64,000 bases of DNA. Source: Reyranella sp. CPCC 100927 (lineage in GTDB: Bacteria; Pseudomonadota; Alphaproteobacteria; Reyranellales; Reyranellaceae). Made by a program: the position numbers and the translations under genes. Under the pieces are notes generated by a model that was not told the origin of the DNA, did not search any database, and worked only from the letters and a program-made list of their open reading frames with translations. The number at the start of each line of letters is the position of its first letter. Positions within the stretch are counted from its first letter, which is position 1. The stretch spans positions 620,001 to 684,000 of the forward strand of contig NZ_VOHA01000001.1 in the NCBI RefSeq assembly GCF_007859315.1. Reading direction: 5' to 3'. Below are positions 38,448 through 47,532 of the stretch, piece after piece.

Positions 38448-39842
38448 CTAGTTGTGGAACTCGGCCATCGCCAGCTGGTTGTCCTTCATCGGCCAGGTGC
38501 GCACCGGGATGGTCTCGAGGTTGAACACGGCGACGACCGTGCGCGTGGGCCCATCGGGCAGCGTGAGGCGGCCCGTGGATGTACCGGGTACGCCCTCGTT
38601 GATGCCGGAGGGTACCTTGCCGTCGAGCGTGAACTTGTCGCGGCCGTGTCCAAAATAGCCGCGCGGCCGGGTCATGACGACAACCGAGCCGGCTTTCTCG
38701 TCGTCCTTGACGTATTGGCCCGGCCGCAGGTGGATCACGTCGCTGGAACGCAGGAAGGGCGAGCGGTAGATGTGCGTGATCGGGCTACCGCTCACGGCGA
38801 CGACGAACTCGTAGTAGGCATCCTGGCGGCCCTTGAACGGTCCCCAGACGCCGTCGGCGCCCGTCACGCGGCGATGCACCGGTTCGAGCGCGCGGCGTTC
38901 GCCGGTGCGGGCGTCGACCTCCCAGATCTCCACGCTGGCGCCGGCCACCGGCAGGTTGGTGTACAGGCCGCCGTCGGCGATGCCGTTGACGCGCCCGTTC
39001 AGCACCGGTTCACGCTCGGGTGCAATGAACAGCGTCGTGGGTGGACGACCGACGATGAACTCGTACATCTTCTGGAACGCCAGCTTGTCGAAGGCGACCT
39101 CACGATGATCGAGACCCGGCAGCACGACGTTGGCGGCGCCGCGCAACTCGGGCGCATCGTAGGAAAGGCCCGTCGGCTTGCCCGGCATGCCGACGAACTG
39201 GCCGTCGGGCTGGGCGAACTTGTCGAGCTTGTCGCTGCGCAATGTCATGAACGCGACGCCGGGCACGACTTCGGTCGGGCCGTCGTTGAGCTGGCGCATG
39301 AAGGCTCCGGCACCATTGAACTCGCTGCCCTTCAGCGCCGTGTCGGAAACCAATACGCCGTGATTGGTGGCACCACACAAGACGGCGTGGGACGTAAACT
39401 CGGCACCGCCGGCATTCTTGAGGAAATTGCGAATCGCGTTGCCGCCGCGCGAACTGCCGACCAGCGCCACCTTCTTGCGCCGCGTTTCGGCCAGGACCTT
39501 CTTCACGAAAGCGGCCAGCTCCTCGCGCTGGTCGGCGGTCGATGAACGGAAGGGCTCTGGGCGGGAGTCGTCGGTGCGTGCCGTGGGGTAGGTAAAATCG
39601 ATCGCGTGCAGCAAATTGCGCGGATAGGAATTCGACTCGAAGCGCCAGATCGTGGTGTGCCACAGCGCCGCGGTGTCGCCGTTGCCGTGAACGAAGACGA
39701 TGGGTGGCAGCTGCGATGCCGGCGGGGTGCTGCGCGGCTGTTGGCGGGTCTGCGCTTGTGCCGGGCCCACGATAGCTGCAGCCATCCCGGCGACCATAAC
39801 GCTGCGCCGGCCGATTCGTACGGGCATATCTGCGCCGGCCAT
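38448..39842 (-). CDS. exported alpha/beta hydrolase (lipase-like) with C-terminal beta domain
   Basis: This is a 464-residue hydrolase with a Tat-type signal (RIGRRSVMVAGMAAAIVG, cleavage near AQAQ, residue 31). The alpha/beta-hydrolase part (about 45-250) has VHGNGD (51-56, oxyanion region) and nucleophile S131 in GSSRGG, with a likely acid/histidine pair near LPGLDHREVAF. A C-terminal domain (about 265-460) includes GASVEIWEVDARTGERRALE and TVVAVFNLETIPVRTWPMKD and looks beta-rich. The layout recalls the Archaeoglobus AF1763 lipase and its relatives; I am not sure of that link. It probably acts on an ester or polyester outside the cytoplasm. Confidence 0.78.
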   Translation of the reverse strand: MAGADMPVRIGRRSVMVAGMAAAIVGPAQAQTRQQPRSTPPASQLPPIVFVHGNGDTAALWHTTIWRFESNSYPRNLLHAIDFTYPTARTDDSRPEPFRSSTADQREELAAFVKKVLAETRRKKVALVGSSRGGNAIRNFLKNAGGAEFTSHAVLCGATNHGVLVSDTALKGSEFNGAGAFMRQLNDGPTEVVPGVAFMTLRSDKLDKFAQPDGQFVGMPGKPTGLSYDAPELRGAANVVLPGLDHREVAFDKLAFQKMYEFIVGRPPTTLFIAPEREPVLNGRVNGIADGGLYTNLPVAGASVEIWEVDARTGERRALEPVHRRVTGADGVWGPFKGRQDAYYEFVVAVSGSPITHIYRSPFLRSSDVIHLRPGQYVKDDEKAGSVVVMTRPRGYFGHGRDKFTLDGKVPSGINEGVPGTSTGRLTLPDGPTRTVVAVFNLETIPVRTWPMKDNQLAMAEFHN

Positions 39843-39903
39843 GAATCCCTGTCTCCCTGCGGCTATGTTGGCAAATCACGGCGACGCGGGCTAGCGTCGT
39901 GAC

Positions 39904-40440
39904 ATGACGCCACCATCCAGCCGCAACATTGCCTCAACCTTGCTGCGACCGGCACTGCCGCCCGACGCCCGGATCGATACCAGCACGCTCAAGGTCGACA
40001 CCCCGGTCGGCTGCCTCGTCGTGGAAGCGACCGACGACATCATCATCGCCGTGCGCTGGATCGACGGTGGGGCCGACGACGCTGTTGGCGACAGCGGTCT
40101 GTTAGCCGAGGCGCGCCGTCAGCTCAAAGCCTATTTTGCCGGACGACTGAAGCGGTTCGATCTGCCGTTGGCGCCCGCCGGCTCGTTATTCGAGCGCGAT
40201 GTCTGGCGCCAGATGTGCGACATCCCCTACGGTGGGATCATGACCTATGGCGAGATGGCGCAGGCGGTCGGGGGCGTGGCGCGCGCCGTTGGCGGTGCCT
40301 GCGGCGCCAATCCCATTCCGGTCATCATCCCCTGCCACCGTGTGCTGGGCGCCGGCAACCGCATGGTCGGCTACAGTGGCCGCGGCTGGGTCGAAACCAA
40401 GCGCTGGCTCCTGGTGCACGAGGGCGCGATGCTGGTGTAA
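39904..40440 (+). CDS. ogt: methylated-DNA-[protein]-cysteine S-methyltransferase
   Basis: This 178-residue suicide repair protein removes methyl groups from O6-methylguanine. The active-site motif is IPCHRVLGAGN (cysteine near residue 144), with the helix-turn-helix YGEMAQAVGGVARAVGGACG before it and the asparagine hinge ANPIPV. The N-terminal domain is short, as in Ogt rather than the Ada fusion. It starts at ATG 39904 and is monocistronic between two minus-strand genes. The third base of the usual RAVG segment is kept. Confidence 0.94.
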   Translation: MTPPSSRNIASTLLRPALPPDARIDTSTLKVDTPVGCLVVEATDDIIIAVRWIDGGADDAVGDSGLLAEARRQLKAYFAGRLKRFDLPLAPAGSLFERDVWRQMCDIPYGGIMTYGEMAQAVGGVARAVGGACGANPIPVIIPCHRVLGAGNRMVGYSGRGWVETKRWLLVHEGAMLV

Positions 40441-40445
40441 CGCTG

Positions 40446-41360
40446 TTACCGAGCCGGCGCCGGCTTTCCCGAGGAAAATCCTGTCACCCGCGCCAGCAGC
40501 CGGCGCAGCGGCCGATTGAAGCGGGGCCAGCCGGCGGCGACGAGGTCCAGGTGTCGAACGGGATCACCAACATGGCGGAAGGCGGCGATGCCGGGGCGCA
40601 GCGTCCGTGGCAGTGAATCGTACACGCGTACGCCGGGCAGCTCCATGTCGGACAGTGTGCGCGCCAGCGCCAGGGTCGGGCCCGCCGACGCAAAATCGTG
40701 TTCGCGTCCGCCGGTGTACACCGCTGCGATGAACGCCTGCCGGTGATGGGCGGTGAACCACGACGTGAACGCCTCGGTCTCGCCGTAGATCGTATCCAGG
40801 CCGATGAATCCGATCACGCGATCGGACACGCCGCCGACGGTGAGAACCTTGGCGGCGGCGCGGTAGCCGCCGCTGAATGAGGCGAGCAGGATGGGCGCCC
40901 GCCCGTAGCGCTCGGGCTCATCGCCGCGCCGGCCCGCGATATGCGCCGTCGCCTCGTCGACAAAGCGCGCGAAGGCCCCTGGTTCGCCGAACCGGCCGGG
41001 GTGGCCGGGCGTCGCGACGATGTCGGTGTCGGCGTCGCGCGCGAACTGCGGTGCCACGACGACGGCATTGAGGCCCGAGTCGTCGACCTGCTCGATCAGG
41101 CGGTAGGTCTCGACCACATGGTAGCGATGGCCGCCGATGCGGTGGGTCAGCGTCGCGCACCAGCCGTGGAAGAATGCAATGACCACGAACGGCCGGCTCG
41201 GATCGAAGTGCGGCGTGACATGCAGCAGGCTGCGCGTATCGTCGAACACACCGGCCGGCCCCTCGACACCGGGACACGGGAACGGTCCGTGCCGCAATGC
41301 TTCCACACGCGGCCACGGCCGTCCGTCGACAAGTTCAATGGTCGAAGGCCCGTGCTGCAT
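40446..41360 (-). CDS. hydrolase-like protein, cytoplasmic paralogue of the next gene
   Basis: This is a 304-residue protein with an alpha/beta-hydrolase outline: AFFHGW (about 63-67) as oxyanion strand and S163 in LLASFSGGYRAAAK as nucleophile elbow, although the first glycine of GxSxG is serine. It has no signal peptide. It is clearly related to the neighbour at 41374-42585: LNAVVVAPQFARD, PGAFARFVDEA and SFSGGYRAAAKVL match INAVLIAPQFARE, PGAFARFLEEA and AFSGGYKPAAYVL in the same order. The frame runs to 41690, but that part overlaps the neighbour and is arginine/proline noise, so I take ATG 41360. Function unknown. Confidence 0.75.
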   Translation of the reverse strand: MQHGPSTIELVDGRPWPRVEALRHGPFPCPGVEGPAGVFDDTRSLLHVTPHFDPSRPFVVIAFFHGWCATLTHRIGGHRYHVVETYRLIEQVDDSGLNAVVVAPQFARDADTDIVATPGHPGRFGEPGAFARFVDEATAHIAGRRGDEPERYGRAPILLASFSGGYRAAAKVLTVGGVSDRVIGFIGLDTIYGETEAFTSWFTAHHRQAFIAAVYTGGREHDFASAGPTLALARTLSDMELPGVRVYDSLPRTLRPGIAAFRHVGDPVRHLDLVAAGWPRFNRPLRRLLARVTGFSSGKPAPAR

Positions 41361-41373
41361 GTCGCGCACTGTA

Positions 41374-42585
41374 TCACCGGCCCGTGCCGCCGCGCGCATT
41401 CGGTGATGCCGGCCGCTTGGGCGCCGGGCGTGCCTTGCGGGCAACGGCGGGCGGCTTGGTCGCCGGCGGTTTCGCGGGTGCAGGCTTGCCGGCGACCGGT
41501 TTGGCCGACGTTGGTTTGGGCTGTGGTGGCGGTGGCGGCGGCGGACGCGTGGCGGCAAGCACGGTGCGCACCGGATCGCGCGGCGGCCCATCGAGCACGA
41601 AACGTCCATGTCGATAGACGGAGCCGCAGGCGACGAAGGCGGCCGTGCCGGGGGGTACGGCGCCGGGCAGGGCGGTATTGAATGCGACATGGCGCTGACG
41701 CAGCCGGTCCATCAGGATCGCCTGCCGCGGCGCCGTCGAATCGGTGTAGAGGCTGACCAGGAAGCCGCGGGCCCGCGCCGTGGTGAACCAGCGTGCGTAG
41801 CGGTCCTCCTCGTCATAGAGGGCGTCCAGCAGAAGGACGCCGCTGACGCGGCCCGTGGCGCCGCCGCGATCCAGTACATAGGCAGCCGGCTTGTAGCCGC
41901 CGCTGAAAGCCACCAGGATCACCGGTGCTGCACGCAAAGCCGCCGCGACGACCGGTCGTTCCGCACGATTGACAGCGGCCGCGTCCGTCATCCGCACCAC
42001 CGCCTCCTCGAGGAAGCGGGCGAAGGCGCCGGGTTGCCAGAATTTGCCGGCGCTCGAGTCGGCGGCCTCGCGCGCGAATTGCGGTGCGATCAGCACGGCA
42101 TTGATGTCGGCCTGGGTGATCTGTCGCACGATCTCCATGTCCGAGACGACGCGATCGATCGAACTGCCGTGGCCGTGGAAGAACACGACCAGCCGTGCCG
42201 GTTTGCGCGGATCGAACGACGCCGGCACGTGCAGCAGAACGCCGGCATCGGCATAGACGGTGTCTTCCCACAGCACCTCGCCGTTGGGCGCGGTGCGGCC
42301 GCGCCGCTTGCCCTGCGACACGTTGAAGAACGGGGTCCTGCCGTCTTCAGCCAGGCCGCGATAGGGGAAGGGCGCGGACTGGAACGGCAGGATGCGGGTG
42401 ACGGCCTGGCGCGGGACCGGCGGCGGCAGTGGTTTGGCTGGCGCCGGCGCGGCGGCCTGCGGTTTGGGACGGGGCGACGATTTGGGCGGCGGCTTGGCGA
42501 GCGCGCTGACGGGCAGCAATGTCAGCCCGAACAGCAGGCGCACGAGACCGCGTCGATCCAGGATCGTCCGCGGTCCCCCTGACAT
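41374..42585 (-). CDS. exported hydrolase-like protein with Pro/Ala-rich linkers
   Basis: This is a 403-residue paralogue of the 40446 gene carrying an export signal (RRGLVRLLFGLTLLPVSALA, cleavage near residue 30). A Pro/Lys/Ala-rich linker covers about residues 31-60. The hydrolase-like core (about 105-335) has VVFFHGHG and S228 in VAFSGGYKPAAY. A second long Pro/Ala/Lys-rich tail runs from about 340 to the end. Such tails often span the periplasm or anchor to cell wall or DNA. It starts 6 bases after the stop of the 42592 membrane protein and is followed by the cytoplasmic paralogue 13 bases on, giving a three-gene operon. Confidence 0.78.
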   Translation of the reverse strand: MSGGPRTILDRRGLVRLLFGLTLLPVSALAKPPPKSSPRPKPQAAAPAPAKPLPPPVPRQAVTRILPFQSAPFPYRGLAEDGRTPFFNVSQGKRRGRTAPNGEVLWEDTVYADAGVLLHVPASFDPRKPARLVVFFHGHGSSIDRVVSDMEIVRQITQADINAVLIAPQFAREAADSSAGKFWQPGAFARFLEEAVVRMTDAAAVNRAERPVVAAALRAAPVILVAFSGGYKPAAYVLDRGGATGRVSGVLLLDALYDEEDRYARWFTTARARGFLVSLYTDSTAPRQAILMDRLRQRHVAFNTALPGAVPPGTAAFVACGSVYRHGRFVLDGPPRDPVRTVLAATRPPPPPPPQPKPTSAKPVAGKPAPAKPPATKPPAVARKARPAPKRPASPNARGGTGR

Positions 42586-42591
42586 CGTGCC

Positions 42592-45267
42592 CTACGCAGC
42601 CGCCGGCTTGCCGGGAAGCGGCAGCAGCACGCGGAAGAAGGCGGGGATCGCCACCAGATACGCGATGCCGCCCACCAACAGCACGGCCGGCAGGCCGAAC
42701 GACGTCGCTACGACCGGCACCAGCGCCGCACCCAGGACCGAGAACGAGCCGTTGATGCCCCAGGCCCACAGGAACATGTGGTCCTTGCCCAGCCGGCCCA
42801 GCATGGTCATGCCGGTCGGCATCGGGAAGCCCATCAGGAAGGCCGGCGGGAAGATGATCGCCAGGCACGCCAGGATGCGCACGATGTAGGGCAGGGTGCC
42901 GATCGCGTCGAGCACCGGATCGAGCAGGAAGCCATAGCCGATCAGGATGACGCCGATCGCCAGGAAGACCTTGGGCAGGAAGGTGCGGGTGCGGTCCAGG
43001 TAGCGTTCCGATACGAAGCTGCCCAGGCCCGAAAAGACCAGCATGCCGGTGATCAGCACCGAAGCCGAGACCGTGGCGTTGCTGAGCGCCAGCATGAAGT
43101 GGCTGATCAGGCCGACCTCGGTCACGATGTAACCCAGCCCCAGGCACAGGAAGTAGATCATGGCGCCGAACTTGCCGGGGTAGCGGCTGAAGATGGTGCG
43201 CCAGCCGAACACCACGGGGAACAGCACCAGCACCAGCGCCGCCACCGCGGCGATGGCCAGGGTCGCCCAGATCAGCAGATAGCCCCACTCGTCCTGCACC
43301 AGTTCCAGCCGGTCGGTGAAGCGCAGCAGGTCCTTCACCTTGATGTAGGCGGCGAAGTAGGGCTGGTGGTTGGTCAGGACCTTCGTGTCGAAGACATAGC
43401 GGTCGGCGATCTGCTGGGCATCGCCATTGATCAGGAAATGCCACCACAGCCGGCCGAGATCGACCGCCGGCACCTTGGGGCGGCTGGGCGCGCCATCATT
43501 GGCGCCCTCCTTCTTGTCATCGGCGGGCGCGCCGGGCGGCGGCGGATCGTTGGCCTCCTTGTCCTCGGCGCCGGGTCCGGTCGGGTCGGGCGGCGGGCCT
43601 TCGTAGAAGAACTGGTCGTAATAGCCCTGCAGCGTGGCGTCCAGCAGCGACAGGTCGGCCTTGAAGCCCGGCGAGTAGATCTCGTCGAACGACATCCGGC
43701 TGGTGTGCTTGCGCAGTGTCTCGGCCTCGTCCGGCGTGAAGCCGTTCCGCTTGAACAGGACCGTGGCCGTCGACAGGTAGCTGGAGGCGACGAAGAAGCG
43801 GTTGGCGACATCCTTGCCTTCGACATCGCGCGCCGCCGCCACCATGGTCGCGTACAGCTTCAGGACCGACTTGGGCGGCTCCTCCTTGTTCCACAAGGTC
43901 ACGGCCAGCACGCCATCGGGCTTCAACGCGCTCATGTAATTGCGCATCGCCTCGCGCGTGTAGCTGAACTTCTCGATGATGGCGAAGCCGCCGGGCTGTG
44001 CCAGGCCTGCCGAATCGGCCAGCGCCAGGTCGATCACATCGAACTTGCGCTTGGTGCGCGCGGCGTAGAGACGGCCGTCATAGTCGATGACCTCGACCCG
44101 CTTGTCGCCCAGGATGTCGCCGGTGAACTTCTTCAGCTCGGGATCGGTGAGGAAGGCATTGAGCACCATCGGGTTGCCTTCGGCGACCGTGACGCTGCTT
44201 GAACCGGCGCGCAGCGCCAGCGACGTCGACAACCCGCCGCCGAACTGCACGACGAAGGTCTCGGGGTTCTTCTTCACGACGTACGGGTAGTACATCATGA
44301 GGTAGCGGAAATATTCGGTCTGCGAGCCGGGCAGCGTCTTGATGATGCCGCTGGGGCCTTCGCTGTCGATGTACAGGCCGCGATAGGCCCTGCTCGGCAT
44401 TTCAGGCAGGTTGAAGCCGGCGTTGTCGGACTGTCCGGGCGCGAAGTGCAGGTAGGAGCTGTCGTAGATCTCCATGTAGCCGAACGGCGTGGCGCGTTCG
44501 TAGACCCGCTGGGCGTCGGGGAACTTGCGGACGTAGGACACGCCTTTGTAGTCGCTGACCGCCAGCTTGGGGATGTGCAGCACCTGGGGCAGCCAGAAGT
44601 GCCCCGCCAGTGCCAGGGCCGCAGCGATGACCGTCTGCACCAGTCCGCGGCGGTCCGACACCGCCATGAACCACAACAGCGTGCCGACCAGCCACAGCAG
44701 CAGCGGTGCCACGATCAGGTCGTCGGGCTTGAAGACGTACATCGCCAGCAGGAACAGCAGGCCGCAGGCACCCGAGCCGGCGAGGTCGGCGAAATAGACG
44801 CGGTTGAAGGTCTTCTGTGCCTTCAGGAACACGACGCCGAGATAGAAAGCGCCGCACAGGAACGGCAGGAAATAGAGCATGAAGTTGGCGAACAACCGCC
44901 ACTTCTGCATCGGGTCGGACACCAGGAAGATGGCGTTGAACGGCACCTGTTGCGCCGCCAGGTTCGAGGCCACCATCACCGGGCCGAACAGCAGCACGGC
45001 GGCCTTCACCGTGCCGCGCCAGTGCGTCTCGAACCACGACTTGCCGACGCACATGATGGCGCTGGTCAGGCCGAAGCCGAACATCGCCAGGCTCACCACC
45101 AGCGAGCCGAAATGCGCCCAGCTCCCCACCGAGAAGATGCGCATGATGCCGATCTGCAGGGCGATCACGGCGCCGGCGATCAACGCCACCGAGAGATAGA
45201 AAGTGAGCGTCGGACTGTTGTCGAAGTCGACGTCCGGCAATGCGCCGGCGGCGGCCTTGAGTGCCAT
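42592..45267 (-). CDS. membrane protein with spermidine-synthase-like domain
   Basis: This is an 891-residue protein built as membrane half, soluble domain, membrane half. Residues about 20-235 hold seven or eight helices (SVALIAGAVIALQIGIMRIF, FGSLVVSLAMFGFGLTSAIM). The soluble part (about 250-650) carries a Rossmann methyltransferase/aminopropyltransferase core: VVQFGGGLSTSLALRAGSSS, VTVAEGNPMVL, VEVIDYDGRLYAARTKRKFD and VIDLALADSAG. A Pro/Asp/Glu-rich insert lies at about 570-610. Six or seven more helices close the protein (IYFLCLGLGYIVTEVGLISH). Such fusions are annotated as spermidine-synthase-like, but the substrate is unknown. It leads the operon with the two hydrolase-like paralogues. 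Confidence 0.82.
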   Translation of the reverse strand: MALKAAAGALPDVDFDNSPTLTFYLSVALIAGAVIALQIGIMRIFSVGSWAHFGSLVVSLAMFGFGLTSAIMCVGKSWFETHWRGTVKAAVLLFGPVMVASNLAAQQVPFNAIFLVSDPMQKWRLFANFMLYFLPFLCGAFYLGVVFLKAQKTFNRVYFADLAGSGACGLLFLLAMYVFKPDDLIVAPLLLWLVGTLLWFMAVSDRRGLVQTVIAAALALAGHFWLPQVLHIPKLAVSDYKGVSYVRKFPDAQRVYERATPFGYMEIYDSSYLHFAPGQSDNAGFNLPEMPSRAYRGLYIDSEGPSGIIKTLPGSQTEYFRYLMMYYPYVVKKNPETFVVQFGGGLSTSLALRAGSSSVTVAEGNPMVLNAFLTDPELKKFTGDILGDKRVEVIDYDGRLYAARTKRKFDVIDLALADSAGLAQPGGFAIIEKFSYTREAMRNYMSALKPDGVLAVTLWNKEEPPKSVLKLYATMVAAARDVEGKDVANRFFVASSYLSTATVLFKRNGFTPDEAETLRKHTSRMSFDEIYSPGFKADLSLLDATLQGYYDQFFYEGPPPDPTGPGAEDKEANDPPPPGAPADDKKEGANDGAPSRPKVPAVDLGRLWWHFLINGDAQQIADRYVFDTKVLTNHQPYFAAYIKVKDLLRFTDRLELVQDEWGYLLIWATLAIAAVAALVLVLFPVVFGWRTIFSRYPGKFGAMIYFLCLGLGYIVTEVGLISHFMLALSNATVSASVLITGMLVFSGLGSFVSERYLDRTRTFLPKVFLAIGVILIGYGFLLDPVLDAIGTLPYIVRILACLAIIFPPAFLMGFPMPTGMTMLGRLGKDHMFLWAWGINGSFSVLGAALVPVVATSFGLPAVLLVGGIAYLVAIPAFFRVLLPLPGKPAAA

Positions 45268-45341
45268 GCGAGGGGGATCCGTCTTTTCAGTGGCGGGTTT
45301 GCCCCGCAGAAGTGAAGTCTATGGCGGGAATGTGGAAAGAC

Positions 45342-45374
45342 AAAGGCCCCCGCGGGGTGAACGCGGGGGCCTTT
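45342..45374 (-). terminator. intrinsic terminator of the methyltransferase gene
   Basis: A perfect 13-base stem, AAAGGCCCCCGCG (45342-45354) with its complement (45362-45374), closes a 7-base loop 18 bases past the stop of the 45393 gene. On the minus strand the stem runs into TTTGTCTTT, a fair U-tract. Confidence 0.85.
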
Positions 45375-45392
45375 CTGTCCGGCTGGTCGGCC

Positions 45393-46259
45393 TTACTTGT
45401 TGTGCGTGCCCTTGATTTCGCCGTCGACCAGCTTGGTGAACGGCACGAAGGGAACGATCTTGCCGCCGTAGATGTCCTCGCGGGTCACCGACACGGCGCC
45501 GTCGGCGGCGACCTGCTTGATCACCTTCAGCACGCGCTGGGCGCCGGGCGGGCCGACCGGGATCACCATGATGCCGCCGGGCTTGAGCTGCTGCAGCAGC
45601 GGCGGCGGGATGTGGTCGATGCCGGTGGTGACGATGATCTTGTCGAACGGGGCAGCCTCCTGCCAGCCGTAGTAGCCATCGGCCTGCTTGGTGTTGATGC
45701 CCTTGAACTCTTCGTAGCCGGCGGCGATCGCCTTGTCGTAGATGCCGCGGGTGCGGGTGGCCAGCGGCGCGATGATCTCGATGGTGTAGACCTTGTCGGT
45801 CAGCTCCGAGAGATAGCCCGCCTGGGTGCCCGAGCCGGTGCCGATCTCCAGCACCTTCTCGCCGCGCTTGACGTCGATCACCTCGGTCATGCGGCTCTGC
45901 AGGTGTGGGCCGGACATGGTGACGCCGAAGCCCATGTCGAGGAAGGCGTGCTCATAGCCGCGCTGCGACACTGCCGGATTGCCGGCCGCGAACACCTCGC
46001 GCGGGGTCAGCAGGAAGGCCCGCTTGGTCTTGTCCGTCCACAGGTCCTTATTGCGGACGACGTGCACGAAACGGTCCCACCGCGCATTGAGCCACTTGTC
46101 GCTCTCGCCGCGATTGGCCTTCATCCAGGCGATGTAGCTTTCCTTGGAGTCCATCGGCGGGCTTTGTTCAGGCTTGATCGGCTTGAACTGGGCCATCGCC
46201 GGCATAGCAAGCAGGGCAACGAAGAGGGCTGCCACCCCGCCTTTGATAGCGCGCCGCAT
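45393..46259 (-). CDS. exported protein-L-isoaspartate O-methyltransferase homologue
   Basis: This is a 288-residue protein with a clear Sec signal (KGGVAALFVALLAMPAMAQ, cleavage near residue 24) ahead of an isoaspartyl methyltransferase domain. Family motifs are HLQSRMTEVIDVKRGEKVLE, IGTGSGTQAGYLSELTDKVY (SAM motif I), APFDKIIVTTGIDHIPPPLL and KPGGIMVIPVGPPGAQRVLK. Ordinary Pcm is cytoplasmic and about 210 residues, because SAM is not thought to be available in the periplasm. Either the domain acts in the envelope on an unknown cofactor supply, or the N-terminus is a membrane anchor. It stands alone with its own terminator, 126 bases before the membrane-protein operon. Confidence 0.85.
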   Translation of the reverse strand: MRRAIKGGVAALFVALLAMPAMAQFKPIKPEQSPPMDSKESYIAWMKANRGESDKWLNARWDRFVHVVRNKDLWTDKTKRAFLLTPREVFAAGNPAVSQRGYEHAFLDMGFGVTMSGPHLQSRMTEVIDVKRGEKVLEIGTGSGTQAGYLSELTDKVYTIEIIAPLATRTRGIYDKAIAAGYEEFKGINTKQADGYYGWQEAAPFDKIIVTTGIDHIPPPLLQQLKPGGIMVIPVGPPGAQRVLKVIKQVAADGAVSVTREDIYGGKIVPFVPFTKLVDGEIKGTHNK

Positions 46260-46515
46260 GGGCGAGCCTCCGTATCAACGGGTTGCGTTCACTGGCGGTG
46301 ATTTTGCACAACTTATTGTAATTGAGAGGCACCACCAGCACAGAACTATGTACGGGAGAGGCGTGCCAGATGCCAGCCCAATTGCGCTGAATCACGAGAA
46401 TTGCACATCACCGGCACGCCCCCGCCTTTCGTCATCTGCGTGGCCGTGCGAGAACCGGTTGCAGGCGCTGACGACAAGCGCCGACCCCAAAAAGTTATTT
46501 CCGGAGGCCACGCCC

Positions 46516-47520
46516 ATGACTCGTTTTACCCGCCTGTCCCGCCGTACCGTCATGGCCGGGGCCGCAGCCCTGCCGGCGCTGGCTGCACCCGCCGTCGTCC
46601 GCGCCGACGCGTGGCGGCCCAAGCAGGCGGTGCGCATCGTGGTGCCGGCGGCGCCCGGCGGCACCACCGATATCGTGGCGCGGTTGCTGGCCAGCCATCT
46701 GCAACAGCGCTGGGGCCAGTCGGTGGTGGTTGACAACAAGTCGGGCGCCGGCGGCGTGGTCGGCTCGACCGAGGTGGTGCGCGCCGCCCCCGATGGGCTC
46801 ACCATGCTGATGGGCAATATCGGGCCCCAGTCGATCGCCTATTCCCTGTACCGGAACCTGCCCTACAAGCCGGAGAGCCTGATCCCGGTGTCCAACGTGA
46901 TCACGGCGCCGAACGTCCTGGTGGTGCATCCCGCCGTGCCGGCCAAGACGGTGCCGGAGTTCGTGACGTGGCTGCGCGGCCGCAACGGCGAGGCGTCCTA
47001 TGCCTCGTCGGGCACCGGGCAGTCGCCGCATCTGTCGGGTGCGCTGTTCCTCCAGCTCGTCGGCGCCAAGGCCACCCATGTGCCCTATCGCGGTGCGGCG
47101 CCGGCGCTCAATGACCTGGTGGCCGGCGTCACGCAGTACTTCTTCGACAACCTGACAACCGCGATCGAGTTCGTGCGTGCCGGCAAGCTCAATGCGCTGG
47201 GCCTGACCTCGGCGCAGCGCAACCCGCTGGTACCCGACCTGCCGCCGATCCGCGAGACGATGCCCGAACTGAAAGACTTCGACGTCTCGACATGGTTCGG
47301 CGTGTTCTTGCCGGCGGGGACGCCCAAGGACGTCGTCGATGCCCTGAACGGCGAGATCAAGAACTTCCTCGAGCAGGACGCCACCAAGGACCGGTTCAAG
47401 ACCATGGCCGGTTTCCCCGCCTACGGAACGCCGGCCCAGTTCAACGATTTCGTGCAGCAGCAGATCGTGCGCTGGCGCGGCGTGATCGAGAAGGAAGGGC
47501 TGAAGCTCGACGTGAACTGA
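46516..47520 (+). CDS. Bug/TctC-family receptor, Tat-exported
   Basis: This is a 334-residue solute receptor with a twin-arginine signal (RLSRRTVMAGAAALPALAAP). Family hallmarks are AVRIVVPAAPGGTTDIVARL, the SVVVDNKSGAGGVVGSTEVV loop, AAPDGLTMLMGNIGPQSIAY and HVPYRGAAPALNDLVAGVTQ. ATG 46516 is preceded by CCGGAGG; the open frame upstream to 46144 runs over the methyltransferase gene. No TctAB genes are near. It converges on the SDR gene with 12 bases between stops. The ligand is unknown. Confidence 0.93.
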   Translation: MTRFTRLSRRTVMAGAAALPALAAPAVVRADAWRPKQAVRIVVPAAPGGTTDIVARLLASHLQQRWGQSVVVDNKSGAGGVVGSTEVVRAAPDGLTMLMGNIGPQSIAYSLYRNLPYKPESLIPVSNVITAPNVLVVHPAVPAKTVPEFVTWLRGRNGEASYASSGTGQSPHLSGALFLQLVGAKATHVPYRGAAPALNDLVAGVTQYFFDNLTTAIEFVRAGKLNALGLTSAQRNPLVPDLPPIRETMPELKDFDVSTWFGVFLPAGTPKDVVDALNGEIKNFLEQDATKDRFKTMAGFPAYGTPAQFNDFVQQQIVRWRGVIEKEGLKLDVN

Positions 47521-47532
47521 CGCTAGGGTCTC

